Origin: Peptococcaceae bacterium BICA1-7
GTDB taxonomy: Bacteria; Bacillota; Desulfotomaculia; Desulfotomaculales; Desulfocucumaceae
Assembly (NCBI GenBank): GCA_000802095.1
Contig: JUEB01000033.1
Coordinates: 62,001 to 126,000 of the forward strand
DNA length: 64,000 bases
Reading direction: 5' to 3'
Under the pieces are notes generated by a model that worked only from the letters and a program-made list of their open reading frames with translations, was not told where the DNA came from and did not search any database. How positions within the stretch are numbered: position 1 is the stretch's first letter; the number at the start of each line of letters is the position of its first letter. Made by a program: the position numbers and the translations under genes. This document shows, one piece after another, positions 33,903-42,441 of this stretch.

Positions 33903-34113
33903 CTCATTTGGTATTGAAGGCCCTGGCTATCTGGCGTTTAATACATTTTATGTTGACCGCTTTTTTAATGACAGCATAGGGGCAGAAAAGGCCTGCAAGC
34001 ATTTAATAAATATTTAAGAAACTAATAAGTTTGATGTAATATTTATCAATTATACTTACCCTTAGTACAAACAGCCGGTGAGATTATAATTGAAAAAATA
34101 GGAGGTTATTTGA

Positions 34114-34488
34114 ATGACGGCTTTATTGCAGGTTTATAAGTGCGGTGTTTGTGGGAATATAGTAGAAGTTTTTCACGCAGGCAAAGGGCAGCTGGTCTGC
34201 TGCGGAATGCCCATGGACTTAATGAATGAAAATTCGGTGGATGCCTCCAGGGAAAAGCACGTGCCGGTGGCTGCACAAATGGAAGGGAAGATGATAGTCA
34301 AGGTTGGCAGCGATCCCCATCCGATGGCGGATAATCATTATATTGAATGGATTGAGATAATAGCCGGCGATAAAGTCTTCAGGAAGTCATTAAAGGCAGG
34401 GGACAGCCCCGAGGCGGAATTTTGTGTTCAGGGGGATCAGGTAACCGTTAGGGCCTACTGTAATCTGCACGGCCTTTGGAGAGCATAG
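34114..34488 (+). CDS. dfx: Desulfoferrodoxin (superoxide reductase)
   Basis: 124 residues, the two-centre form. The N-terminal rubredoxin-like centre I has YKCGVCGNIVEV and VCCGMPM (four Cys). Centre II, where superoxide is reduced to peroxide, uses the His of EKHVPV, the two in DPHPMADNHYIEWIE, and the Cys and His in YCNLHGLW. It works in the cytosol of anaerobes with rubredoxin as donor. AGGAGG lies nine bases before the ATG. Monocistronic, with a hairpin terminator just downstream. A single TTATAAT element near 34084 is half of a PerR box at best. Confidence 0.95.
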   Translation: MTALLQVYKCGVCGNIVEVFHAGKGQLVCCGMPMDLMNENSVDASREKHVPVAAQMEGKMIVKVGSDPHPMADNHYIEWIEIIAGDKVFRKSLKAGDSPEAEFCVQGDQVTVRAYCNLHGLWRA

Positions 34489-34516
34489 GTTAACATAAAA
34501 TGTAATGTACTTTATT

Positions 34517-34541
34517 GATAAACCGCATATGGCGGTTTATC
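34517..34541 (+). terminator. Terminator of desulfoferrodoxin gene
   Basis: GATAAACCGC / GCGGTTTATC with a 5-nt loop, followed by TTTG. It has the same AAACCGC core as other terminators in the window. Confidence 0.65.
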
Positions 34542-34644
34542 TTTGTTGATCCACAGCAGTCCTAAAATCCTTTTTTATTGTAAAAACGGCAGGAATACGG
34601 AAAAACAGATTGAATTTGTTTTTATGACAAAAGGGGGTATAAAA

Positions 34645-35601
34645 TTGCGCTATAAAAGAGCTGTCATTTTACTTGTTTTAGCAGTTATGGTTATGGCTGC
34701 AGGCTGCTCAGACAAGCAGGAAGAAAAAATCACCATAGGGCTTTTGCCCATCGTGGACTCGCTGCCCTTCTACGTGGCCTCGGAAAAAGGGTTATTCCAG
34801 GCTGCGGGAGTTAATGTTCAGCTGGTTAATTTCGACAGCGCCATGGAAAGGGACAGCGCCATTCAGGCCGGCGAGATAGACGGCACTTTGGGGGATGTGC
34901 TGGCCGTGGCTGCCCTTAACAACGCAGGCACTGCCGTTAAAATGGTGTCCCTAGGTCTGGGTGAGACCGGAAAAGAGGGGAGATTCGCCATACTGGCCTC
35001 TCCCGGTTCGGGGATCGCAGCTCCGGGGGATTTGAAAAATGTCCCCGTGGCTGTCTCCACCAACTCCATCATTGAATACGTTACCGACAGCCTCTTGCTG
35101 GACAGCGGCCTTAATCCGGACGAGATCAGAAAGGAAGCCATACCCAAAATACCGGTGCGCTTCAACCTGCTCCTGGAGAATAAAATAAAGGCTGCCTGCC
35201 TCCCGGATCCTCTGGCGGCAATGGCCCAGAATAAGGGGGCAAAGCTGGTGGCGGACGATACGGGATCAAACCTGTCCCAGACCGTTATCTATTTCCGCAA
35301 TGACTTTCTGGACAGGCATCCCGGGGCGGTAACCAGCTTCCTGAAGGCCTACGGCAGGGCGGCTGCGGAAATAAACGGCAATCCCGGGGCTTACAGTTCC
35401 ATGCTGGTAGAAAAGGCCAGGGTCCCCCGGGAGGCCTTGGATGTATTCGCCATGGATCACTATCCCGCACCGCAGCCTCCCGACAGGGCCCATGTGGAAA
35501 AGGTGGTCGGGTGGATGCTGGAAAAGGGGCTTTTAAAGAAGCAGTTTAGCTATGAAGACCTGGCCAGGACGGACCTCCTTCCGCCGCAGGCCAAACAATG
35601 A
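34645..35601 (+). CDS. ABC transporter substrate-binding lipoprotein (NMT1/SsuA type)
   Basis: 318 residues from TTG at 34645, chosen because AAAGGGGG lies seven bases upstream and the product then begins with a clean lipoprotein signal (RYKRAVILLVLAVMVMAAGC). Upstream in-frame starts add non-signal residues. The binding-protein fold shows KITIGLLPIVDSLPFYVASEKGLF, then DSAIQAGEIDGTLGD, as in the aliphatic-sulfonate/nitrate class. It is followed by ATPase and permease genes, overlapping the ATPase start as ATGA, so the three form one operon. The substrate is unknown. Confidence 0.88.
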   Translation: MRYKRAVILLVLAVMVMAAGCSDKQEEKITIGLLPIVDSLPFYVASEKGLFQAAGVNVQLVNFDSAMERDSAIQAGEIDGTLGDVLAVAALNNAGTAVKMVSLGLGETGKEGRFAILASPGSGIAAPGDLKNVPVAVSTNSIIEYVTDSLLLDSGLNPDEIRKEAIPKIPVRFNLLLENKIKAACLPDPLAAMAQNKGAKLVADDTGSNLSQTVIYFRNDFLDRHPGAVTSFLKAYGRAAAEINGNPGAYSSMLVEKARVPREALDVFAMDHYPAPQPPDRAHVEKVVGWMLEKGLLKKQFSYEDLARTDLLPPQAKQ

Positions 35602-36344
35602 TCAGAGTCAGCGGGCTGGAGGCGGCCTATATTAATAACAACACACTGATACCAGCCCTTGGAGAAGTAAGCTTTACCCTGGAAAGGGGACAGACCTGCG
35701 CCATAATAGGCCCTTCGGGATGCGGAAAGAGCACCCTGCTGTACATACTGGCAGGGCTTTTAAAGCCTTTGGCGGGAGATGTTGTCATCAGCGGGGAGCC
35801 GGTGCGGCCAAAGAGGAAAGAAACCGCGCTGATACTTCAGGACTACGGCCTTTTGCCCTGGAAGACCGCCCTTGCCAACACCACCCTGGGCCTGGAAATA
35901 AGGGGGTACTCAGTAAAAGAGGCGCTGGAAGGCGCCCGGGAGGCCATGACCGATCTGGGCATATGGGAGTTCAGGAGACACTACCCGGCCCAGTTGAGCG
36001 GCGGGCAGCGCCAGCGGGTGGCCATTGCCAGGTCGCTGACACTAAAGCCGGACCTCTTTTTAATGGACGAGCCCTTTTCTTCACTGGACGCCCTGACCAG
36101 GGAAAGTCTGCAGAAAACACTGCTGGATTTCTGGAAAAAGAAGAACTCCACCATGGTACTGGTTACCCACAGCATTGAGGAGGCAGTTTTTCTGGGCCAA
36201 AAAATACTTATTTTTACCTCGGGGCCGGGCAGGATACTGCAAACAGTTGAGAACTACGGTATGGGGGATGCCGGGTACCGAACCAGGCCTCAGTTTTATG
36301 AACGCTGCTCCATGGTGCGAGGAATTATAGAAGGGGGGCTGTAA
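35598..36344 (+). CDS. ABC transporter ATPase (SsuB/TauB type)
   Basis: 248 residues, typical length. Walker A GPSGCGKSTLL near residue 40, Q-loop LQDYGLLPWKTA, signature LSGGQRQRVAIAR near 135, Walker B LFLMDEPFSSLD, and the switch His in VLVTHSIEEAV. Energises uptake by the permease encoded next. The ATG overlaps the binding-protein stop (ATGA), which couples translation. Confidence 0.92.
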   Translation: MIRVSGLEAAYINNNTLIPALGEVSFTLERGQTCAIIGPSGCGKSTLLYILAGLLKPLAGDVVISGEPVRPKRKETALILQDYGLLPWKTALANTTLGLEIRGYSVKEALEGAREAMTDLGIWEFRRHYPAQLSGGQRQRVAIARSLTLKPDLFLMDEPFSSLDALTRESLQKTLLDFWKKKNSTMVLVTHSIEEAVFLGQKILIFTSGPGRILQTVENYGMGDAGYRTRPQFYERCSMVRGIIEGGL

Positions 36345-36346
36345 AT

Positions 36347-37111
36347 ATGGGTAGCGGCAGATCAAAACAGCTTCCGGCAGACTACGCCGTAGCCATTATT
36401 TTTTTGCTGGCCCTGTGGGAGATAACCTCCCTGCTGCTGAACAGGCCATATTTCCCGGGGCCCTATGCATCCCTGCTGGTATTTTTCCATGAAATGGCCA
36501 AGTACCTCTGGGCCCATCTGCTGGTAAGCACCGCCAGGGTGGTGGTAAGCCTGGCGGCTGCCCTGGTTCCGGCTGTTATACTGGGGATGGTCCTGGGCCG
36601 TGAGCAAAGGCTGGACCGCTATGCCTCCCCCTTGATTTACCTGTCCTACCCGGTGCCCAAAATAATTTTCCTGCCTCTGGTGATCACACTGCTTGGGCTG
36701 GGTGAATTGTCTAAAATATTTCTGATCTCGGTGATAGTGTTCTTTCAGATACTGGTTACCACCAGGGATGCCTCCCGCCAGGTTAGCAAGAGCATGGTTG
36801 ACTCGGTGATCTCCCTGGGCGCCGGCCAGCTGCAGATATACCGCCATGTCATCTATCCGGCCTGCCTGCCCAAAATACTGACAGCCCTCAGAATAAGCCT
36901 GGGAACAGCCATAGCTGTTCTGTTTTTCTCAGAGACCATAGCCAGCCGGGGGGGCATCGGAGGCATCGGCTACTACCTGATGGAGGCCTGGGCAAGAATG
37001 GAGTGGGATACAATGTTTGCCGCTATAATAGCCATGGGTATAATGGGCTTCGCTCTGTACATGTTTTTGGAGTGGCTGGAGAAAAGAACCTGCCCCTGGG
37101 AATTTTTATAA
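36347..37111 (+). CDS. ABC transporter permease (SsuC/TauC type)
   Basis: 254 residues with about six membrane segments and the EAA-type cytoplasmic loop near residues 150-175 (DSVISLGAGQLQIYRHVIYPACLPKI). ATG at 36347 two bases after the ATPase stop, with GGGGGG twelve bases upstream. Completes the operon that begins with the lipoprotein. This transporter uses separate permease and ATPase chains, unlike the fused one at 6388-7809. Confidence 0.9.
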   Translation: MGSGRSKQLPADYAVAIIFLLALWEITSLLLNRPYFPGPYASLLVFFHEMAKYLWAHLLVSTARVVVSLAAALVPAVILGMVLGREQRLDRYASPLIYLSYPVPKIIFLPLVITLLGLGELSKIFLISVIVFFQILVTTRDASRQVSKSMVDSVISLGAGQLQIYRHVIYPACLPKILTALRISLGTAIAVLFFSETIASRGGIGGIGYYLMEAWARMEWDTMFAAIIAMGIMGFALYMFLEWLEKRTCPWEFL

Positions 37112-37123
37112 AAACAATCTGTG

Positions 37124-37156
37124 CCCAAAATAAAAGAAGCCGTTTTATTGAACGGC
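37124..37156 (-). terminator. Terminator of the 73-residue Cys protein gene
   Basis: GCCGTT-CAATAA-AACGGC followed by TTCTTTTATTTT on the minus strand, 23 nt after the stop at 37179. It also lies between convergent genes. Confidence 0.65.
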
Positions 37157-37178
37157 AAAGCATATCAGCGCAAAGCTT

Positions 37179-37400
37179 TTAAACAATTTTCCTGTATTGT
37201 TCCTCTACATAGTTTTCTTCACTTATGTAATTGCTACAGGGCAGTGTAAAGCTGGAGACAAGACTCTCCACACCGTGATTATACAGTTCCATTTCCATAG
37301 AGCGGGCTGCTTTAAATAAAGCCAGCACTCTAAAGCACTCTATTCCATTTTTGTGTAAACAGGTTTCACAGGGGACTTTTATTTTGTCGGATTGTTTCAT
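37179..37400 (-). CDS. Small cysteine protein, unknown
   Basis: 73 residues with C11ETC14, C22 and C54. The N-terminal VPCETCLHKNGIECFRV could bind a metal, but the spacing does not match a known zinc ribbon. Helical middle part (VLALFKAARSMEMELYNHGVE). ATG start with AGAGGGTGA six bases upstream and a terminator downstream, so it is a single-gene unit. No family recognised. Confidence 0.6.
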   Translation of the reverse strand: MKQSDKIKVPCETCLHKNGIECFRVLALFKAARSMEMELYNHGVESLVSSFTLPCSNYISEENYVEEQYRKIV

Positions 37401-37545
37401 GCTATGCTATCACCCTCTTTTTTTAATTGATATAAGTTTAATAAATATTAAAATATAATGCAATATATTGTATACAAAATTATGAACAGATTAGGGTATT
37501 TTTTTTCTAAAAGTTGGAATTGCTTTATGGATATTTCAAAAAAAT

Positions 37546-37570
37546 AACGCTCCCGTAAGGAGGGAGCGTT
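37546..37570 (-). terminator. Terminator of the ferritin-like gene
   Basis: AACGCTCCC / GGGAGCGTT with a 7-nt loop and ATTTTTTTG on the minus strand. Confidence 0.85.
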
Positions 37571-37579
37571 ATTTGGCGC

Positions 37580-38077
37580 TTAGCGGCAGTTTAAGGTAAA
37601 CAGGTAGTTCCATTTAGACGCATGCTTTAATTCATCGGTATAGATTTCTGTAATCATATTCCTGTAGGGTAAAAACTCAAAGCCGAATAAAATTTTGCGG
37701 TACCTTTCAACTGCCCCCAGTTCCCCAAAGAGCGCCCTTGTAATTCCTTCACAATAATTTCTGGGCGTCTCAAAGGTCTCCTCTGGAGCCTGGGGGATTT
37801 CCCGGCCGGTTACCTCCCAGTATATTTCCCTGAACATTTTAGCGTGTTTCCTCTCATCATCTCTGATAGAAATTATTATCTCCCTTTGATCCGAGGGCGC
37901 CACACTTAATAAATAGTCATAAAAAAGCTCGTCTTCCCTTTCTGCGCCTACAGACTGCACTATCAGCTCCAAGGCCTCGGGGTAGGCATAAACCGGAACA
38001 TACTGGTAGGTAGGGTAATACTTATAGGTGGTGTAGGGGTAGCCCGGGTAAGGTGTACTCATAATATCCGAACTCAT
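37580..38077 (-). CDS. Ferritin-like domain protein with Tyr/Pro-rich N-terminus
   Basis: 165 residues. Residues 1-35 are rich in Tyr and Pro (YPGYPYTTYKYYPTYQYVPVYAYP). The rest is a four-helix ferritin-like domain with two Glu/ExxH ligand pairs: SVGAEREDELFYDYL, IRDDERKHAKMFREIYWEVTG, FGELGAVERYRKIL and EIYTDELKHASKWNYL. This is a complete di-iron site as in rubrerythrin relatives. The Tyr-rich head resembles coat proteins of spores, so it may be a CotJC-like or Mn/Fe protein in the spore coat. ATG start with AAAGGAGC ten bases upstream. Its own terminator follows. Confidence 0.72.
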   Translation of the reverse strand: MSSDIMSTPYPGYPYTTYKYYPTYQYVPVYAYPEALELIVQSVGAEREDELFYDYLLSVAPSDQREIIISIRDDERKHAKMFREIYWEVTGREIPQAPEETFETPRNYCEGITRALFGELGAVERYRKILFGFEFLPYRNMITEIYTDELKHASKWNYLFTLNCR

Positions 38078-38452
38078 TTATAAAAGCTCCTTTTGAAAAT
38101 ATTTGGAAAACTGCTTTGGGCCTGCTATATAATATACATTCTCTTCCATAATGTACATATTGGGATAAACTATTCTTTAGTATTTTTCTATCAATTAACC
38201 AATTCTCCATGATAACAATCAATCTTATAAATGTACTGCAGGCCGGACTTATAATGGCAGGCTGCAGACGCCCCCAGGGGCGTAGCCGCAGGTGAAGGTG
38301 CAATTGGGTGAAGCAGCGTTGTTTTTTTGCTGTTGCAGTCATCAATATTACAAAAGGTCCCACTGATTTTGCCGCGGAATAGCTAAAAAAAGCGGGTCAG
38401 GCCCATTGTTTACCAGGGCCTGACCCACATTGATCATTACTTTTTCATCCTA
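38078..38452. other. Intergenic region with hairpins
   Basis: About 375 bp. It holds a strong minus-strand terminator (38384-38426) and a GACGCCCC / GGGGCGT inverted repeat near 38267-38285. I see no supported gene. Confidence 0.5.
38384..38426 (-). terminator. Strong terminator after the amine-oxidase-like fragment
   Basis: Perfect 11-bp stem GGGTCAGGCCC / GGGCCTGACCC, 11-nt loop, then GCTTTTTTT on the minus strand. Confidence 0.85.
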
Positions 38453-38571
38453 TTAGTCTGCGGTAGTGCTGTCAACCCATAAAACCTCACATCCGAAGGA
38501 TTCCCCGACAAATCTCAGGGGCACCATAACCCGGGAATTAATTGTCTCATTTCCGGGTCCTATAAACCTTT
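38453..38571 (-). pseudogene. C-terminal fragment of a copper-amine-oxidase-N-type (stalk) domain
   Basis: A minus-strand frame of about 39 codons reads SRVMVPLRFVGESFGCEVLW and stops at TAA (38453-38455). This is the typical end of the copper amine oxidase N-terminal domain found in secreted Firmicute proteins (R-x-MVPLRF-xxE-xxG-xxV-xW). The frame is closed upstream by a TGA at the end of the next gene, no ribosome site or full domain is present, and a strong terminator lies downstream. It looks like the tail of a deleted gene, its terminator being retained. Confidence 0.65.
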
Positions 38572-39222
38572 TTATTCGTATAGATCAGGTCCCCTCCGGA
38601 GCTGCCTTAAAAAAAGCTTTCCTTTTCTGGACAGGCGGTAATATGTGTGATTCATATGTTTTACCCAGTCTTTTTCCCTGTGGTAGCCCTCCAGCATGGT
38701 GCCCTGGACTTTTTCCAGAAGCTCTTTTTCCAGAAGCGCCTCAATGCGGTCCCGGGCCTCCCTGGTATCTATGCCTATATTTATACTGAGTCTCCAGGCG
38801 TACTCCGGGCCTGCAAATTCAATGAATCTGAGGATACCCAAATCAGTGTCGTCAAGAAATTCCTCGCTTATATATCCTCCTTCCAGGAGCAGCCGGTACA
38901 TACGCCCTGCCTCGTCCCAGTATTCTCTGGTATATTCGAGGTGAAGCGGCTGAAGGTCTTCCTCATTTTCTGCCTCTTCATCAATGATCAATTCCAGCTC
39001 CTGAAGATCATTTAGCAGAGCGTCCATCTTTTTTTGAATATGGTATATCCGGTCAAGTTCATTAAACTTTCTTGCCAGCTCAGGCAGTGCGTCCAGATCT
39101 GACCCGGCGTCTGCAGTTGCCAGTAATTCAAAAAGCCGGTTGCGCTCGTTTATGATACCTTCAATTTTTAAGCGGACTTCTGCATCGCTGACTCTGCTGT
39201 TTAAAAAGGGCCCCCGGCCCAT
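38572..39222 (-). CDS. Protein with C-terminal winged helix (DUF2250-like)
   Basis: 216 residues from the ATG at 39222, which has AGAGGTGA six bases upstream; a GTG three codons earlier overlaps that site. Residues 10-80 are helical and likely coiled. Residues 105-210 resemble the DUF2250 winged helix: DTDLGILRFIEFAGPEYAWRLS, a recognition helix near DTREARDRIEALLEKELL, and then KVQGTMLEGYHREKDWVKHMNHTYYRLSRKG. It probably binds DNA or RNA, with the coil for dimer formation. The target is unknown. Confidence 0.6.
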   Translation of the reverse strand: MGRGPFLNSRVSDAEVRLKIEGIINERNRLFELLATADAGSDLDALPELARKFNELDRIYHIQKKMDALLNDLQELELIIDEEAENEEDLQPLHLEYTREYWDEAGRMYRLLLEGGYISEEFLDDTDLGILRFIEFAGPEYAWRLSINIGIDTREARDRIEALLEKELLEKVQGTMLEGYHREKDWVKHMNHTYYRLSRKGKLFLRQLRRGPDLYE

Positions 39223-39300
39223 GAAAATCACCTCTATAAAAAGGTTTCGCCATTGACCCGGGGAAACCTTTTCATTGCGCCCTGTATACGGAAGGTGAGA

Positions 39301-39756
39301 CTATGCCCTTTTAAAAAGAAGTTCCAGCCTGAATATTTTATGAAACTGGTAGAACAGCCAGAAAAGAACCCAGTCAGCCATATAAGAATGGTATATACTC
39401 CACCAGCTAAGGTGTTTCATGTGATCTGTGGTTAAAAATACCCATTCAATAAAAATGCTTACACCAGTCCATATAAACCAGTATCCTATCATTTTTAAAG
39501 GGGTTCTTTGGGAGGGCAGCCACTGTATAAATAGATACGGAATGACCATGTAAACCCCAAAATCATCCAGTGTATAGGTTAAAAAAGACTTGGGATTATG
39601 GTAACTCCATAAGGGGTAGAAATGAGTCAGAGTATCTGTAAAGCAGGCCAGGTGCGAAGCAAAAAAAGAGACCAAAAATAGCTCCCGCCATCTTTTTTTA
39701 TCGGCAAATATAATCCACATAAACCATGCTATAAAAAAGCAAACAACAAAGAACAA
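39301..39756 (-). CDS. CBO0543-type membrane protein
   Basis: 151 residues with about five membrane helices and an unusually high content of Trp, Phe and Tyr. Segments such as DKKRWRELFLVSFFASHLACFTDTLTHF, LDDFGVYMVIPYLFIQWLP, and HMKHLSWWSIYHSYMADWVLFW fit the CBO0543 family of uncharacterized Firmicute membrane proteins. TTG start with GAGGAGG seven bases upstream. Monocistronic. Function unknown. Confidence 0.75.
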   Translation of the reverse strand: MFFVVCFFIAWFMWIIFADKKRWRELFLVSFFASHLACFTDTLTHFYPLWSYHNPKSFLTYTLDDFGVYMVIPYLFIQWLPSQRTPLKMIGYWFIWTGVSIFIEWVFLTTDHMKHLSWWSIYHSYMADWVLFWLFYQFHKIFRLELLFKRA

Positions 39757-39910
39757 TTAATAGCCTCCTCGGAGGGCGGGCATCTTTTTACTATATTTAC
39801 CAAATAACTATAGCATGTATCAATGAATAAACTCCATAAATTGGTTTAAAAAGCCGTAAAAGGTGTTTGAAAGGCTAATTTTCATAACCCAATCGGGAAT
39901 AGTCTAGAAT

Positions 39911-39942
39911 AACAAAAACCGCCTCTGGGCGGTTTTTTGTTT
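39911..39942. terminator. Bidirectional terminator
   Basis: AACAAAAACCGCC-TCTG-GGCGGTTTTTTGTT, with T runs on either strand. On the minus strand it follows the hydrogenase-like sensor gene. Confidence 0.85.
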
Positions 39943-39975
39943 CCGTAGCAATTCCTGGAAGCTGCCTGCGGCTAT

Positions 39976-42162
39976 TTAAAAGCTTGACAGATCAGCTGCA
40001 GTCTGGGCAATATCCTTGATCCCTTCCGATGCTTCGAATATACTCTCCGCAGCACTTTGGGAACTGGCCGCTATGTCCCTTATTCTGTCAGTTATTGAAT
40101 TAACCCTTTCAGCCGCAGTAATAATGGCACTTGAAATATCCCCCGCCACAGCGGATTGCTCCTCTACCGCAGATGCAATGGTAGCTGTTATCTGGGTTAT
40201 CTCATCAATAACATGTAAGATTGTCCCCATTGCATTAACAGCGTTGGCCATATTTTTTTGCATTACATCGATTTGCTGGCTGATTTCTTCAGTTGACTCA
40301 GCTGTCTGTTTGGCCAGTTCCTTAACCTCACCGGCCACAACCGTAAAGCCTTTTCCTGCCTCCCCTGCACCAGCAGCCTCAATGGCGGCATTTAAAGCAA
40401 GCATGTTGGTTTGATCAGCAATGTCGTTAATAACTTTAACTATTTTGCCTATTTGTTTTGAAGAGACACTAAGATTCTCAATAATATTATTTGTATCCAT
40501 GGCCTTTGACTCCGCGTCCAGTGTTACGTTGGTGGAACGGCCGCAATTGTTGCTTATCTCGTTAAGAGAAATGTTAATCTCCTTCATGGCCATGGCTATG
40601 CTGTTGACCGAGCTGGATACATCATAGGCAAAACTGGAAACATTATTTGTATTATCGGCTATTTGGCTAACCATTTGGTTAACCTCATTTACCCCGGAAG
40701 AGGTTTTTTCTGATGCCAGGGCAAGCTTTTTGATGACATCAGCTATTTCCTCGGACTTTCTCAATCTTTCCTCTGAAAGGTTGTTAACCTTTTCCAATAC
40801 AGCATTCATCTCTATATTCTTGGTTTCCAGTTCCCTGGCTTTAAGTTCAAAATTGTTCTTTTCCAGCATAGCTTCCCGCCGGTTGAAATCCATACAGTTA
40901 TAAATAACATTTAAATTATTGTAAATAGCCTTTACCATATCACGGCAGGTATTATACCCGCAGGCTGAGCAATTAAGCTCGCGCTCTCTTTTGGTGTTTT
41001 TGTGCAGCTGTGCAAATATTTCATCATATACTGATTCGGAAGGCTCTTTAAGAGCAGGCATGCTGGCAGAATTATTGTACATCCTGATAAAATCATCCAG
41101 TTTAAGATTCTTGTCGAAATACTTATACAGCCAGTCCAGTTTCTTTGTCATCATTTTTCCGCCCTTGTCAGCCAATTTTTCAGCTTTTAAGGCGTTGAAG
41201 GTGAAATCAGCGTCATCGTCAGAAATGGTTTTTGCAGTGCCGGTGCCAATATTACAGCCCTTCGAGCAGTTCAATATGTCCACCAGCAGAGGAACAGGCT
41301 GATTACCTGCCAGTCTCCGGCTGTACTGATCCAGGTATGCATAGGCGTGATCATGGCCTTCCACCTGGCGTATCCATGCCCCCTGGACCTTTGCCTCGAC
41401 ATTTTCCCTGAGTCCTCCGGGCCTGCTGAACAAACAGCCCAGGCTACAGCCTATATCTTCAAATTCTTGCTTGCTATAGTTTGATAGATTTATCCCTTTC
41501 CTTTCCAGATACTCCAACATCTTTACATAGGTAATGTTGTATTGTATATAATTCTGGGTATTAGGGTCTTTTATTTCATTGGTTTTACCTATGCAGGGAG
41601 ATAAAAATGCTATATTACCGGAAACACCTGCGTATTTCCTTAAGTATATGGCTGTGCACATCATAGGACTGTGAATAGGGGCAAGGCTTTTGATTAACTC
41701 GGTCTTATATTTTTCAATATAGCTTACAATGGCCGGGCAAGGTTGGGCTATTACAGAAGAGAGGTTTTTTTCTTTGATGGCCTTTAGATAAGCCCAGGTG
41801 GTAATATCGGCTCCGAAGGATACATCATAAATAACATCTGCACCTTTGGATTTTAGAAAGCCAAACAGATTTTCATAATTGGGGAAATTTACACGGACAG
41901 AAGGGGCGGCAATAATGGAAATTCTTTTCCCCCTCTCCAGATCATCGAAAAACAAATCTATATCATCCATAAAGCTCCTGGCTTTATGATCACATACCTC
42001 TATGCACTTACCGCAGAGTATACACCTTTCCGGGTTGACCTTCACTTTATTTTGACCTTCGAAAAGATAAGCATTATTTGCGTCGAAAACAGGGCAATGT
42101 CTGATGCATTTATTGCAGCCGACGCAGTTTTCCTCCTCAACCAGGATCACCCTATCCTCCAT
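39976..42162 (-). CDS. [FeFe]-hydrogenase-like sensor fused to methyl-accepting chemotaxis domain
   Basis: 728 residues from the ATG at 42162 (GGAGGGG seven bases upstream). Domains in order: two [4Fe-4S] motifs (C13-C23 and C47-C57); an H-cluster domain (75-310) that retains the four H-cluster cysteines C142 (QPCP), C190 (SPCIGKTNE), C239 and C243, with another pair C299/C303; a further cluster motif C398/C401/C406/C423; then a coiled linker and a soluble MCP signalling domain (about 440-728) with the hairpin tip [27 protein letters not shown]. The proton-relay cysteine of catalytic enzymes is Pro here. It resembles sensory (group C/D) hydrogenases. No membrane segment, so it is cytosolic and may report H2 or redox state to CheA. 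Confidence 0.87.
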   Translation of the reverse strand: MEDRVILVEEENCVGCNKCIRHCPVFDANNAYLFEGQNKVKVNPERCILCGKCIEVCDHKARSFMDDIDLFFDDLERGKRISIIAAPSVRVNFPNYENLFGFLKSKGADVIYDVSFGADITTWAYLKAIKEKNLSSVIAQPCPAIVSYIEKYKTELIKSLAPIHSPMMCTAIYLRKYAGVSGNIAFLSPCIGKTNEIKDPNTQNYIQYNITYVKMLEYLERKGINLSNYSKQEFEDIGCSLGCLFSRPGGLRENVEAKVQGAWIRQVEGHDHAYAYLDQYSRRLAGNQPVPLLVDILNCSKGCNIGTGTAKTISDDDADFTFNALKAEKLADKGGKMMTKKLDWLYKYFDKNLKLDDFIRMYNNSASMPALKEPSESVYDEIFAQLHKNTKRERELNCSACGYNTCRDMVKAIYNNLNVIYNCMDFNRREAMLEKNNFELKARELETKNIEMNAVLEKVNNLSEERLRKSEEIADVIKKLALASEKTSSGVNEVNQMVSQIADNTNNVSSFAYDVSSSVNSIAMAMKEINISLNEISNNCGRSTNVTLDAESKAMDTNNIIENLSVSSKQIGKIVKVINDIADQTNMLALNAAIEAAGAGEAGKGFTVVAGEVKELAKQTAESTEEISQQIDVMQKNMANAVNAMGTILHVIDEITQITATIASAVEEQSAVAGDISSAIITAAERVNSITDRIRDIAASSQSAAESIFEASEGIKDIAQTAADLSSF

Positions 42163-42207
42163 TTTATACCCCTCCACCAGATAAAGTTGGATTAAAAAAA
42201 TATACAA

Positions 42208-42441
42208 GAAATTATATCATACATGTAAAATATTGTCGATATTAACAAATAATACGCAACGCTTTGGCTTTGAGGCTGTTATATGGGTAATTATCTGCAG
42301 AAGGTTAATAAGCCAGTTCAGGGCTTAGCTGAAGACTTAACTAAATAGAAAAATGAACTAACTACAAAGTATGACAAGAATTTGATGCAATTGTTGAAAG
42401 CAGTAAATACTATCCTTAAATATGTCACATGCGAGGTGTTT
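42208..42441. other. Divergent promoter region, nothing recognised
   Basis: AT-rich gap between the hydrogenase-like sensor and the FAD oxidoreductase. I see no clear sigma-A pair and no strong repeat. Confidence 0.4.

Noticed and set aside
34080-34095. PerR box before desulfoferrodoxin
   Set aside because: Only one TTATAAT half is present; the second half does not match.
34543-34644. N-terminal extension of the second binding protein
   Set aside because: It would bury the lipoprotein signal; AAAGGGGG points to the TTG at 34645.
38022-38363. 113-codon minus-strand frame
   Set aside because: It overlaps the start of the ferritin-like gene and has neither a family match nor a ribosome site.
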